Below are positions 1 to 12,273 of a stretch of DNA of 64,000 bases, piece by piece. The notes beneath the pieces were generated by a model. That model searched no databases, had not been told where the DNA came from, and was given only the letters and a program-made list of their open reading frames with translations. Numbering within the stretch: position 1 is the stretch's first letter; each line of letters starts with the position of its first letter. Both the position numbers and the translations under genes were made by a program. Source of the stretch: Cryptomeria japonica (lineage: Eukaryota; Streptophyta; Pinopsida; Cupressales; Cupressaceae); NCBI RefSeq assembly GCF_030272615.1, contig NC_081407.1, positions 97,449,897 to 97,513,896 of the forward strand. Direction: 5' to 3'.

Positions 1-1378
1 AAGCAAAATTTCACATCTAAGTCGGTTGACCAAGCTAACAAGGGGGTTTTGAAACTGAAGAGAAATTTGCCCATCTGAGTGAAAATGCCTAAAGCAAATA
101 AAAATTGCACTTTTGGCTAAATTGGTCGAATTTCACTAAAGAGTAAGGCACTTTGAAAGCTAAGTGTAAATCGCACAAAGGGAGCAAAAGGCGCAAGTTT
201 CATTGAAAGGGAAAAGGCCTTTAAAGCTTAAATGCTAAATCTCGCAAAAATGACAAAATGGGCAAAGTTTGCAACTTGATGAAAGAAAATAAGTCAAAAT
301 CTCGCAAAAATGCCAAAATGGGTGAAGTTTGCAACTTGAGAAAAGAGAATAAGTCAAAATCTCGCAAAAATGCCAAAATGGGCGAAGTTTGCAACTTGAT
401 AAAAGAGATTAAGTCAAAATATCACAAAAATGCCAAAATGGGCGAAGTTTGTGACTAGATGAAAGAGAATAAGTCAAAATATCGCAAAATGCCAAAATGG
501 GCGAAGTTTGCAAAGAGAACAAGTCAAAATCTCGCAAAAATGCCAATATGGGCCAAGTTTGCAACTTAAAGGAAATATAAAAAAAATTGCTCAGAAGGGT
601 CCAATTGCCCGAATTTTACAAAGGAGTTAAGATTAAAGACAAAATCGCTCATTTTCACCAATTCACTCGAAGATTTAAAAAGGAAGGCATTTGTTAGAAT
701 ATAAAATCTCGCAAAAGATGTAAAATGGGCGAATTTCATCTTAAGAGGCATTTTAAAGTGTCAAATCCAAAATCACACATTTTGGTGAAAAAGCCCGAAA
801 AGTAAAAAGGGGGCTTTCTTGCATTTTTGCTCTCAAAACTTAAGTTTCCCCCTAAAAGTGGCACAATTTTAAATCAAAAAGTGAAATGAAATAAAGGGGA
901 TTCAAAATGTTTTAAAAAGTAAATATCTTTCATTTTACCTTCTTATTCGCAGAAACAATGCCCAACATTGCCTTGAAAATTTAATATTTGTTAAAATCAT
1001 TTATTTAATATTTCGAAGTGATTGACTCAAGTCGTAATCATTTATTTATATATCGATGTCGCTGAAAAGAGTTACGGTGACAACCTGAAATGCAAATTGG
1101 AGACGTGATTGCGATCAACATCGGGAAGAGAAGATGCAGGAGCGCAGGATCAAAACGACGAAGCACGAAGAAGCGCGCTACATCCTGAACCACAAAGCTG
1201 AGATCCACCCTCAAGACCGAAGACAAAGAACACTCAGAATGCAACAAGTGTATGCATTCTCAAAAACGCATAGCTGGATTTAATTCCAAAAAATCAATTT
1301 AAAAACTGAACTGCTTTATTGTAAAAGGACTGCATGTGAGCACCATCTAATGTATTTAAAATTGTGAGACATGGACCA
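1..1378. repeat. Unassigned repetitive region with a 60-bp tandem array at about 237-571
   Basis: About 5.5 copies of a 60-bp unit are present (core: CTCGCAAAAATGCC, then GTTTGCAACTTGA), in almost perfect register at 241, 301, 361, 421 and 481. The flanks at 1-237 and 600-780 contain decayed relatives of the unit. The array gives a short repetitive open frame that I treat as an artefact. By analogy with the LTR units elsewhere in the window, which carry family-specific arrays, this may be the U3 of another LTR cut by the window edge. That is a guess. 780-1378 shows nothing I can identify. Confidence 0.6.
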
Positions 1379-1390
1379 GCTCTGATACCA

Positions 1391-1853
1391 TGTGAGATTT
1401 TGCCAAGATCAAGAGGCAATGGAAAGCACAAATAAGAGAGACAAAATATATGATAGAAATAAACTGTATTCTATCAAGATGAAAATACTGATCAACTGGA
1501 TCATCAATCGTTACATACAACGAAAATGAGCCTGCTTATATAGGCAAGGCTATATGGATATGTGAGCATACAAACATGACATGTGGCTCAATAAGAAACA
1601 AGGGTAGGTAGGAAATAGGTGTGGGTAAGTAGGAGAAACAATATAATAGTCCACATGAGGTGGATCACCCACTGAATGTGGAGTGTAACAACAAGATCAA
1701 CACCATAAAAGGTGGAAATTCTCCTACACACACTATCCCAATGTGGCACAAACACCCAATTGTCTCATACCCAAACTACTATAAAATGCATTTCCTAAGT
1801 AAACTTAAGTAAGGTGTAATAATATCCAAAATGAATAATTATTTACACCAACA
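1391..1853 (-). mobile_element. Copia-1 3' LTR (463 bp) with adjacent PBS
   Basis: On the minus strand this begins TGTTGGTGTAAAT and ends AATCTCACA. Its first 95-100 plus-strand bases are nearly identical to the truncated LTR starting at 5105. A polypurine tract (CTTAAGGGGGGG on minus) abuts its inner end at 1854-1864, as expected for a 3' LTR. Unusually, the outer end at 1379-1390 is followed by a second TGGTATCAGAGC, the tRNA-Met primer-binding motif of copia elements. Confidence 0.8.
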
Positions 1854-2054
1854 CCCCCCCTTAAGTGCAACTTAGGGGAATGCACTTAAGTCTACAATGC
1901 AACTACACAATGAAAGATGGGTCCCGGCTACGAGGCCATGTTAGGTACCCATGTACAAATGCATGAAAACCAATGCAATGAAATCTCTCACAAAGCGGGG
2001 AAAGAGAGAAAAACCCTCCCCCAAAAGAGAGATGAAAGCTATACAAGAGAACTC

Positions 2055-4271
2055 TCATAGAAAAATGTGAAGGACAAAACCCCATGTGAGGAAAAACTCC
2101 CCCCCATATGAGAGAAGAAGAAGAGAGACTATGAAGCCCCCCCTCAATCTGGAATCTACAAAAATGATAGAAGATCGATGTATGAAGAAACTGCTCCACG
2201 AACGTCGAACAACATTCCTCCTCTTAGGAAGAAACAAAACCAAAGGTGTATCCATGAAGTCTCCCCAACCATGAAGGGAAGATGAAGCAAAAATACTCAT
2301 GATGAAGGGAATCTCTGAAAACTGCTCAAGTGTCTCCATGTCGATGCTGAAAGGTACCCCCTCCAAAGGTAGTAAACTTTGCCACACTACTGAAAAAGGC
2401 ACTCCAAGATCTAGTGGAGATGAATGTAGAACAATATCCAAAGACTCATATGTCTCCTCAAAAGATAAAGAGACCTCCTCCAAGTGTTGTACAAAAGTAT
2501 CCACAATCATGTCAACCTCTAAAGATTGATCACGTAGAGAATGCACAAGAGGGTCAAACTGATCCCTCGCAACAATCAAAGAAGGATCATCTTCATCAAA
2601 GAGAAGATGAATGTCATCAATGGTGTCTCCCAAATCTGCAATGTAGGAGTCCACAAACAAACCTACAATGTCTGTCAAGTAGGCATCCCAATCAACTGAA
2701 GCTGGAAGACATGAAATATCTTGCTGCACTGAATCACAAGAAGGCAAAACTGTCGCACTAGCTGCATCATCAGGTGCAATAGGTGGTGTGATATAAATAG
2801 AAGGAGATGAAATGTAAGGCTCAAGAATGGGGTCACATGTGAGAATCCCCAAATTCAAATGCCCAAAGTTCTCCTCAAAATCTGAATCATCAACATAGGA
2901 AGAATCAACCTCATCAATAGGACCAAAATCTGAAAAAGAGTACAACCGAGATGCATGATCAACCACTCCAGTCGCAATGATAGCTCCACTCTCCAAGTCT
3001 CTAATGATAACTGAATCAGGTGTAAACTCCACAGTTTTCCTAGTTGCCCCATGTGTGATTTGATAGATGGAAAGAAGATTATTTGTCAAGTGGGGTACAC
3101 ACAACACATCATTGAAGGAGTTATCCCCAATGGCAATAGATACTTTCCCAATCACATCTATGTATGTATGATTGCCCATCAAAATCTGTGGCATGTGGCA
3201 AGGCTCAAATGTAGAAAACATAGACTGTGAAGATGCCATATGATGAGAAGACCCTGAATCTAGAAGCCATCTCCCTGAATCATGACTTGTAGTAGCACAA
3301 AGAGCTTGTCCCTTTCCTTTATCTGTCCCAAAAGAGTGATCCTTTCCTTTATCCTTGGAAGAGGAAGCTGATGTAGACATTCTAGAAGGTAGGTTGATTC
3401 TATTCTTCCCAAGAAGATTCTTCAACTCATCAATATCCTTCTTATAACAATGATGTTCATCAAGTCCTGACTTCTTGCAATATCCACAAAAAAGATTGTC
3501 CTTATATGATTTCCTCTTAGGTGAGAATGGTGAATCACCTTGTTGTGGAGAGGAAGATTGTGCTCCATCTTCTTGTGGTTTTGACTTAAGTTGCTTTTGA
3601 TTCTTGCCTTTTCCTTGATTACTTTGATTCCCTTTATCAGCCACCAAAGCTTGTGACTTTGAAGATTTGAGAATCCCCATCATGGTCAACTTAGATTGCT
3701 CAAGTATCAACATCTCCGTGAATGAATCAAATGAGGGAGAAGTGTATGAGGAACCTTGAGCTAACCTATGGGTGTGAAAGCTAGATACAAAGGCTGCATA
3801 CTCTGAAGGAAGCTTGTCCAACAAGTTATAAACCAATTGAGCATCCTTTTTGTCAATTCCACAATCCTTTAGCTTTGCTCTTAACTCAGTTGCTTTTGTG
3901 ACATAATCTTGGATTGTATAAAAATCCTTGGGATCCAATGTTGTGAGTTCACTATCAAGCTTGTAGCCCTTAATCTCATCAACTTGACCATACAATTTCT
4001 TAAAAATATCCCAAGCCTCTTTAATTGTTGTACACTTATCAATGTGAAAAATGAAGTCATCTGATACATACTTTCTAAGAGTTCCAAGTGCCATAGCATT
4101 CTTCGTAAGCCATTCAATTTGAGCATTAGTATCAACCTTAGGATTAGGTGGTGCTATAATAGTTTCATTTACATAATGAATGAGTCATTTTTCCATTAGT
4201 TTACTCCATGCCTTATTTTTCGATAATGCATAATTATGAGGAGTTAAAAGTGGAAATTTAGGAGAACCCAT
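2055..4271 (-). pseudogene. Copia gag-protease with an atypical acidic C-terminal extension; one in-frame stop
   Basis: The reading frame starts at ATG 4271-4269 (MGSPKFPLLTPHNY). It is broken at codon 29 by TGA (4187-4185) and is then open from 4094 to 2055. Features in order: UBN2-type gag (YVSDDFIFHI, EAWDIFKKLYG); a degenerate zinc knuckle CGYCKKSGLDEHHC in which the usual His after Gly is Leu; a retropepsin-like motif WLLDSGSSHHM; and a GAG-pre-integrase-like segment (VPHLTNNLLSIYQ). No integrase, RT or RNase H follows. Instead about 300 acidic residues with no recognised domain run almost to the polypurine tract. The element is therefore non-autonomous. Expression would depend on the 5' LTR at 5105, which is truncated. 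Confidence 0.8.
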
Positions 4272-5092
4272 AGCACCAAAATGAAAAAACACAAGATAGA
4301 GAGAGGCACAATCACACAAGACACCCCCCCAAAATACTCAATCAAGAAATCCCCTCAAAATGGTGATTTTGGCACTTTATACTTAGTGCGTATACAATGG
4401 GCCACTTGCAAAACAAGGCAAAGTGGACTTCTGATTTCAATTTACAACTTCTCAAAATGAGATCTAAGAGAGTTCAACAAATATTGCTAGTGATCTAAAC
4501 TGAGATCCAAGAAAAATGCAAGTACCAAATATGCCAAAAATGGCCAAATAATGAAAATACAATTTCTACTTAAAATTACTGCAAATAGATGGCAGATTAT
4601 GAAAGTAGATGAAAAAATATGCAATTTCAAAAAAAATGGCACCTGAAAAGGAGTCCATATGAGCCCAAACGAAGCCTCCAAAGTTGTAAAAATCGGGATT
4701 TCACGATTTCCGAAAAACCTGTATCTGAAAACCAGAAAACTCCTGCACCACTGTACAGATCATGAAATTCTACCCCAAAACAAAAAAAATTGCTCGTAAA
4801 AACGAGTCCGGATGAGTGAGATATCGCTATTTGAAAAATGCTTGCAAAATTATAATTTCTAGAAAATTTCCACCGCAGCGTCAAACTTCAAATGCCTCTA
4901 GATTTGGCCTCCGAAGTCCAATTTTGATAAAACAAAAGGCAAAACTGACTTTCTTGGACCTCCTAAATCCAATGGTGACCTCAGATTTGACCCATCAAGC
5001 TTCAATAATAACCTGCAATAGAAAGCTCCAAAATACACAACCCCAAATAGCATCAAATTTCTCTCAATTAGCAAACCAATGACACTCTAATG

Positions 5093-5208
5093 GCTCTGAT
5101 ACCATGTGAGATTTTGCCAAGATCAAGAGGCAATGGAAAGCACAAATAAGAGAGAAAATATATGATAGAAATAAACTGTATTCTATCAAGATGCAAATAC
5201 TGATGCTT
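5093..5208 (-). mobile_element. Copia-1 PBS and truncated 5' LTR
   Basis: The PBS TGGTATCAGAGC (minus) lies at 5093-5104, directly next to LTR sequence starting at 5105. Only about 104 bp of LTR remain before it joins unrelated sequence near 5209. The 4272-5092 interval between PBS and gag is untranslated leader with no recognised feature. Confidence 0.75.
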
Positions 5209-5209
5209 T

Positions 5210-5467
5210 TAGTTTCCGCAGTTTGAGAATCACAGGACACCAGCTTGTTGTAAATGTAAGGCCCCTTGTGTTACCAGCAAAACACACCAACCATTGAACT
5301 ATCCCGCAGTCATGACCTGACATTTGGAACCTTGAGGTTGTGCCCTTTGATCAACTAAAACAGCATTAGGGATTCCTTATACAAGAGAGGATAGAATACT
5401 CAACAAGAACATTCTATTTTGCGTTGACCAGAAGGAGTTGGTTATCCCACTTTAGCCACGTCAACAG
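5210..5467 (+). mobile_element. 3' fragment of a TGTTGTGACG-family LTR
   Basis: Contains the family's conserved U5 block: GTAAGGCCCCTTGTG, then ACCAGCAAAACACA, then AAGAGAGGATAGAATAC, ending CACGTCAACA. The same order ends the complete copies. The 5' part is missing and the fragment abuts the truncated copia LTR, so one event may have truncated both. Confidence 0.6.
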
Positions 5468-7081
5468 GTGATTGTTAGTACGTTCAAGAAATTGTTAAGT
5501 CTTACTCCACAAGACAATTCCACCCTTGTGCTTCATTCCCTACTTGGATCGGGCCATGACACTTTGGGCATTTTGTTGTAACTGTTATGTATTAAGGATC
5601 TATAATATATATATGATGAATGCCTTATCAATGTTATTATATCAATATTTCAGATTTCCCTATATTTTTTAAATTTCCCTGATTTTTAATTCTCATTCCC
5701 TGCCATCCCCTAAAATAGCCTCAAAAAAATCCATAGCTGTCCCCTGCTATCCCCTTCCAAGAAACTTGGTAAAACATAGCAAAGATGTTTGCGTTCATAA
5801 CAGATCTGTCATCTAAAGGAGATGTTCTCATGTCCACTGCTTGATTATTCAATTCCCTCCTGTTTCAAGAATTATTGTATTTGGAAAAGGTTACTCTAGA
5901 TACAAACTGACCCAAATGTATGTATAGTTGAGTACCCAATTTCTAGTGAATGCTGAAGCTGTTATATATCCTCAACGGCATTTCAAATCTTCTTTAGAGT
6001 GTTTTGTTTTCTATTCTCTTGGATGTACAATCAATCTTACCCAAACTGTGATTTCTTGGAAGATCCTTATTTATTTGCAAGGCACAAGACCAATGCTTCA
6101 TGAATAGACCTGATTTCTTTACAAGATGATGCAACTTGAAAATTTTGAACTTTTTCTTGATTGGTTGAGAAAACCACCATTACATTTGCCTTTGCCGTCA
6201 TTAAGATCTCAATGAAGTCTAACCATTTCCTGTTCTTCTGAGCCCAGATTCTTGAAGTTGCTGGTCAAGGAAGACACCCAAAAATAAACAAAATTAAAAC
6301 TTTGATTTTGTTACTCTGAGCCATCTGTTGAGAATAATTTCTTTTGTAACCTATCCATCTTGAGGGAACACACATTTTCTTTTTATCATTCTGTCATGGA
6401 ACCAGATAAATCCTTGTAAAACTTCTCCAAAGATCTTAAGTTCTGATTTAGACTTTTGGGATGTGTTCTTTGTGAGAAGGCCAAGGCCTCGACTCTGGAA
6501 GAAGGTTTTGGCCTCTTGGTGTGACATTGTGGGAATGGATGATAAATGGTTTGGTTGTACAGAATTGTCTACAAGATGAGTTTTCATATAAAGCAGTCTG
6601 ATAATGAGTTATTTGAGGGTCCGTTCAAATATATGCAAAGGAGGATTTCAATATATAAGAATAATAAATAAACAATTGATAACAAACATAAATACAGGGT
6701 TGAAAGAATAGGTTTAAATGCACACTCATTGATGATCCATGAAAAGAAAATAGCAAAGCAAATGAGAAAACTACGAAAATTCCTGATGTTTCTAGGTGAC
6801 AAAGATGGTAAAAGTAATAGAGGGGGCAAGATTTATGGCCTATATATCATCAAACAAACACAGTATTTACTATGCATGGATATAAACAAGCAGTAAAGAC
6901 AAAAATAATATATTACATGTAAATTCTTTAGGGAAAGAACTAAACATATTTACTTCCTAACTTCTTATTTAAAGGGCAAAATTCATCGAAAAGGTGAAAT
7001 CTATGTCTGTCTTAAACCCATTGTATCAAATGCAATATGTGAAAATATCCAATCTGTACAGATGACTAGAAATAAGGTTAC
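5468..7081. other. Non-coding sequence downstream of exon g, unassigned
   Basis: No exon, RNA gene or clear element was found. A minus-strand stretch near 6351-6587 (FIWFHDRMIKRK) faintly resembles the end of a LINE RT region, but too weakly to call. This would be an intron or the 3' region of TFB1. Confidence 0.4.
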
Positions 7082-7159
7082 CTTATTGGTAAGGAATGCA
7101 GTAGTAAGTGGATATGAAGCCCAAAAATGTCGAAGTAGTTCCTGAATTGTTGTCCATTG
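7082..7159 (-). CDS. TFB1: TFB1 exon g (26 codons, RHFW motif)
   Basis: Between acceptor TATCTGCAG and donor GTAACC. It encodes QWTTIQELLRHFWASYPLTT followed by AFLTNK. The LLRHFWxxxP motif is shared between plant TFB1 and animal p62, where it lies near the C-terminus before the last helical segment (KLKDAM in plants). I searched by eye below this exon for that last segment and did not find it, so the final exon or exons probably lie beyond the left edge. Confidence 0.9.
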
Positions 7160-7321
7160 CTGCAGATAATGATATCATTAAATATAACACAAAACATCAC
7201 AATACAAAGCAATTCTCAAATGTACATCAATTTCAAGAATTAACCTGAACATACAATATCATCTCTTGAAACCCAAAGCAAAATGTATCTAAAATGTATG
7301 GCAAAGCCTAAGGGTTCTTAC

Positions 7322-7435
7322 CTCCAACAATTCATCCTTTGTTTTCCTGGGAAGTTTATCCAGAATGTCCTTTTCAGGGTTCTTCCCAAGGTGATACTTT
7401 GTACTTGAAATATATTGAGTTAAGCTATTAAGAAC
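7322..7435 (-). CDS. TFB1: TFB1 exon f (38 codons)
   Basis: Between an acceptor ending AATTCCAG and a donor GTAAGAAC. It encodes VLNSLTQYISSTKYHLGKNP, then a Lys-rich helix ending KTKDELLE. Plant TFB1 proteins have the same arrangement: a Ser/Thr-rich helix, then LGKNPxExxLDxLPxxTKDE. Both ends are phase 0. It is separated from exon g by 162 bp. Confidence 0.87.
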
Positions 7436-8466
7436 CTGGAATTAAACATAGTTGATAAGAAAATAAAAGTATGGAAGACCCTCTCTATTTACTACAAAAA
7501 ACTATACGTTTTGATTCCATATCTACTTTTGCTTTTGTAAAAGAAAGAACAAGACAATCTTCTCCCACCATATGTAGAATCTTCCACTTCCAAAACACAT
7601 CATTTCAAATAAGTCAGGTGAAATTTACATTTATCATAATGAGCTTTTGTACAGTTGATAGAACGATAGCCTTGAGAATTAAATTTTAGGGAAAGCAATT
7701 ATATAAGTAGAAATTAATTCAACGAAGATTCATAACAAAAGTATCAAAGTATTTGCATGCCTAATAACAAAATTTTATTCCTAATATTTTTAATGTATAG
7801 AAATGTTTACAAACCATACACAATACTAATAAATTTAATATATAATACAATAATAAATTATACATAAAGTTTCTACTAATAAATAAGCAAATAAACAAAA
7901 TAGTTGACTCAACTTTTCATCAATAATCTTATAAAGAATTACAAAAAGTTGAACAACTTTGGCCATAAACTAAACTGTATAACTCAATCATTAAACACAA
8001 CTTGATCATGAATAAATCAGGCACAAAGCAGTAATAGATGCAGAGGTGTTTTCTCTTTTCACTCCTCAAGTGTTGCTTTTCAAAAAGAATTGGTTACTAC
8101 ACAAAGTTCTCATGAATAAATCGAAATGATCATTATGGCAAAGACAGCAATGTCATCGTAACTATGCCAGGTTGAATAGCGGCAAAGCATGAAATTGCAC
8201 CCAGTAGTCTTCTCTTTAGGGTTGAGGACTTGATTTTATGACTTCGAAAGCGAAAATGAAAACAATTAAAAATCTGTTAGGTTCATCATTAATTAGCTTA
8301 ATATAGTAAATTCATGTTAATAGAACATTCCCCAAACTTAGGATAACCATAAATGCCTAAGACGATATCCCAAGGTATATAAACAGTAAATGCCAAAGAA
8401 TTTAGGCTTGTAACATGAGGGTTCAAATCAAGTGCAATAAAGATTGATGAAGAAGATGTAACAACC
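7436..8466. other. AT-rich intron sequence, nothing recognised
   Basis: The first part of the 17.7-kb TFB1 intron on the exon f side. No ORF with family similarity, TIR or LTR ends were seen. Confidence 0.5.
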
Positions 8467-8817
8467 TATGTATAAACTTTGCACCCGTAACAAAAGGTCT
8501 CAAACCATGGGTTGGAAACAACAAACCAAATCAGAGCAATGGGACCCTTTCCTCTGTCAACACAATCTTCTCTCAAGTCCGATTCTGTCTAAGAAAGTTG
8601 CTTCCTTGCTTACAATCTGGTTTCTCAAATCAATCATATTCTTCCTTCCCTTGTTTTCAATAGATATTGTGTTCTTCCATTGTGGTCAACTTAGGATGCT
8701 ATCAGAAATCCCTGACCCAATGATGCATTATACGCTTCTTTTTATGTAAAGAAATAACAACAAAATTCAACAAAAATGATTGAGTCCCTATCAATATGTT
8801 TTGGGACATTAGGACCT
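8467..8817 (-). pseudogene. Ty3/gypsy-1 fragment, protease-RT linker
   Basis: Translated on minus from 8817 downwards, it contains KAYNASLGQG and then IASKVDHNG-like sequence. This resembles the segment after the retropepsin in plant gypsy polyproteins (xKKxYxxLLGRxWL, xxxVDHxW). It continues the protease fragment at 13262-13480 when the inserted unit 8818-13227 is removed. Stops and frameshifts are present. Confidence 0.55.
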
Positions 8818-9253
8818 TGTTGTGATGTATTCACACATCACCCCATTGCGAATGGGGACCCCTACTTTTTGCTTTCTAGGGTTTGTTTTCTAGGTCTTTT
8901 AGGGTCCTGTCTATTAGCCTTTGCATTTTGAGTATCGCCAGAGGGATCACTAAGATAGCAGGCTCTGCTTGAGCTAGGGTGAGTCAATGGATGCTTTGGG
9001 TTAGGGTTTCTTTGAACGTTTTCCTTAGGTCAAATTTTGTTCGTGTTGCTAGGTGATGACTGGTCTGAGTTTGAGGAAGTTAGTGAAGTTTTGTGAGTCA
9101 GTATCATCTGTGAGGGTTTAAGATTGATCCAATAGGTGAAAGATGAAGTCCTAGGCATGCTTTGATGTGAAGATGATCTGGGAACGCCTTGGACAAGGCC
9201 AGACTTGGTGAGATGAACAAAATAGGTCAAGAAACTTGAGCTAATCAGAAATG

Positions 9254-11612
9254 TCACTCCTGACCCTTCCAAAGGGTCTAGAGCGAAATTTCACAGAGGA
9301 CCTAAGATTTCACCTAAGTCATAGGGTGGTTGAGCAAATTTGCAAGGATATGGAAGGATATGCATCAAGGGGTGATTCTAGGGCAAAGTCAAGTCAATCT
9401 CAAGGAAAATTGAGCCAAGAATAGGAATTTCGCTCCTGACCCCTCCAAAGGGTCCAGAGCGAATTCCTCCATAAGACATTTTACATTGCCCAAGCCATGA
9501 ACTAATCCATGTCCCAAGTATTATTAACAGCAAAACACTTGTTTAGATAAGGAAATGTGAAAAATGAAGTCAGAAATCAACCCAAAATGCAAATTTCGAT
9601 CCTAACCCTTCCAAAGGGTCCAGAGCAAAATTCATATAAGACCCTATTTTTTCACAACATCTTGATGAGAATGCCAATTTGAACTGGATAATGATGGAAG
9701 GAGGCCTAACAAGTTGTATCCAAGCCAAGGAAAGGAGAAAGGAAGTGAGAAATGAGCCTAAAATGAAAAATTTCTCTCCTGATACTTCCAAAGGGTCCAG
9801 AGCAAAATTCACATTTCCTCTATTTTATTCCTTGCTATGACCAAATTTGTGGACTTCTAAGGCGTGTTGGGAAGGCTTTGATGCATATTTGCCTTTGAAA
9901 GGAGGTTTGAGGTGATGAAATGGTGAAATCAACCTAGAATGAGAATTTCGCTCTTGACCCTTCCAAAGGGTCCAAAGCGAAATCCTCAATTTGACCCCCT
10001 ATTTGGCCTAAGGCATTGAAAAGTGAGGATTTTGAGCTAAGTAGATGGCAAATAGACTTGATGGTGGTAAGGAGAGGTGAGTGTGATCAAGTTTGACGGT
10101 GGATTGGATCAAAGAAGTGTGAAATCAACCAAGAATGTGAATTTCGCTCCTGAACCTTCCAAAGGGTCCAGAGCAAAATTCTCCATAAACCTCATTTTCT
10201 TCCTTGTTTAGACTAAAAGCCTTGTTCCTTGGACATAGTAGGGGTAAATGGACATGTTCTTGCCTTAGGAAGAGAATGAAAGCATTGAAAAGTGAGGATT
10301 TTGTCCAAGATTGGGAATTTCGCTCCTGATCCTTCCAAAGGGTCCAGAGCAAAAATTCTCCATAAACCTCATTTTCTTCCTTGTTTAGACCAACATTTTA
10401 GTTCCTTGGGCATATTTGGAAGTGGATTAACATGTCTTTGCCTTTTGAAGTGATGAGAAGTGAAGGAGTGAAGGATTTGTCCTAAATCATGAATTTCGCA
10501 ACTGACCCTTCCAAAGCGTCCAGAGCGAAATTCTTGAAAACACCTATTTTCCCGTTGGAGAAGGTCAAATCCTTGGTTTTTATGGCGTGGATGGGAGTGG
10601 AGTGATGTGTCCTTGCCTTTCGAGGTGGATTGGAGTTAAAAAAAAATGAAGAAATGAGCTCAAAATGTGAATTTTGCTCCTGACCCTTCCAAAGGGTCCA
10701 GGGCAAAATTCTCATTCTCTCCTTTTCCTCTCAATTTTGTGTCAAGCCAAGTGTGAATCAGGGTGAATTAAGATTGAAGATGCCCCTAGGCATGCCTTTG
10801 AATGACTTGTGGCCACCAATGATGAAGATTCCAAGCTAGAACTTGAATTTCGCTCCTAACCCTTCCAAAGGGTCTAGAGCGAAATCCTAAATAGGTCTTG
10901 TCCCTGGCCATGATTTTTTAGCGAAATTCTCCTTTCAAGCCATTTTGAGGTAAAACAACCATTGTCTTTGTGAGAGGGGGATCCAAAGTTGAGAGTCAAA
11001 GGAAAGCAAGGTATGAAGAATGAATCTAGGTGAAGGAAAACAAGCAAATCAAGAATTTCACTCCTGACCCTTCCAAAGGGTCCAGAGCGAAATTCCTAAA
11101 ATCACCTAATTTGCTCATGATTGAGATCAAGACATGGATTCCTAGGCCTTGGTGGAGAGAAGACTAGTGTATGCTTGCCTTGGGAGGCATTTTGGAGTAG
11201 AGAAATAATAGAATTTGAGCCTAAGGAAGAATTTCGCTCCTGACCCTTCCAAAGGGTCCAGAGCGAAATTCTTAAAACCTCTATTTTGCTCCCAATTTTG
11301 CATCAACCCTAGTATTGATTGAGATTAGAAACATCCTTAGGCGTGCATTTGAGCAAGTTGTGATCACAAAATGTGAAGATTTTGTCCTAAAATGCAAATT
11401 TCGCTCCTGACCCTTCTAGAGGGTCCAGGGCGAAATCCTTTAAAACTCCTATTTTTCACCTTGTTTGAGCTAGGCAAAGGGCTAGTTGTGAGATTATGAT
11501 GAGAAGAGGTTTGAAGGCTAGGCCTAAGATTATGAAATGATGAAATGAGGTCTAAATTGAGCAAAATAGCAAATCTCGCTCCTGACCCTTCCAAAGGGTC
11601 CATAGCGAAAAT
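9254..11612 (+). repeat. Array of 14 inverted repeats, period about 178 bp (copy B)
   Basis: Each unit is an inverted repeat of about 38 bp: outer arms TTTCGCTC / GAGCGAAA, inner arms GACCCTT / AAGGGTC, and a 2-nt loop. Centres are near 9271, 9446, 9613, 9791, 9963, 10160, 10337, 10512, 10691, 10864, 11071, 11248, 11416 and 11591. The sequence between units has diverged much more than the hairpins. Confidence 0.85.
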
Positions 11613-11750
11613 CTTATAGGGCCTGTCCCTAGGGAGGATCCTAAAGCAAATTCCATTTTGATCCCTCTTTGTTAATGATTTAAGGTAAAAGTGCTATGAC
11701 CAAGATAAATATATCATGTGTGCTTAATCATCTTTTGGTTTGTTTTGCAA

Positions 11751-11930
11751 ATGGAAGAAAATCAAGCCAGGACAAGGATGACCTATTCTAAGCCCATCAG
11801 CATCAAGGACGTTCCAAAGGCATGGAGGAGGACTCAAGATGCTTCTAAAGCGTTGGAAGGCTACAAGTGTTCGAGGAGTTCCAGGCTATCCTCAAAAGAC
11901 ACCATTCTACCACACAAAAGACCCACATGA
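11751..11930 (+). pseudogene. Remnant of the LTR-internal ORF in copy B
   Basis: An ATG directly follows a pyrimidine-rich tract resembling a 3' splice site (TTTGTTTTGCAA, with the expected final G changed to A). About 60 codons remain open (MEENQARTRM...). The position corresponds to the ATG at 53583 in copy G. The sequence is not clearly alignable with that protein, so this is a positional call. Confidence 0.35.
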
Positions 11931-12273
11931 TGACAGAGAAGAATGACTTTACCAACACTTCAAGGCGAGGTATGCTCCTGGAGAAAGAAGAACTTGACAG
12001 TAAGGAAGCCTCATCAAGCATATGGGAGTCAAGGAGGTACATCATTCATCGCGTCAAAAGACAAAAAAGAGATCAACCAAGACACAAACGTCAGACAAGG
12101 TGGCATCCCAGTCATTTTTCCTCCAGTTGGATTGGTCCACCTTAGCATGTCCAGATTCAATGTACCTGACTCATCGGGGACGGCACAAACTTCAATGTAC
12201 CTACCCCTGCTTCCTATTGGTCCTCACTCCTAGAATGTAATTTTCTCATTGGCTAAGGAAGTTTGTTATAACG

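Noticed and set aside
258-458. Repetitive 66-codon ORF (MGxVCNLxKE repeats)
   Set aside because: By-product of the 60-bp tandem repeat, whose length is a multiple of three.
6351-6587. Minus ORF with FIWFHDRMIKRKCVFP, LINE-like
   Set aside because: One short weak resemblance without neighbouring LINE motifs; not enough to call.
9254-11612. Regularly spaced palindromic repeats that could recall a CRISPR array
   Set aside because: Spacers of about 140 bp, eukaryotic context, related spacers and no cas genes. These are sub-repeats of an LTR.
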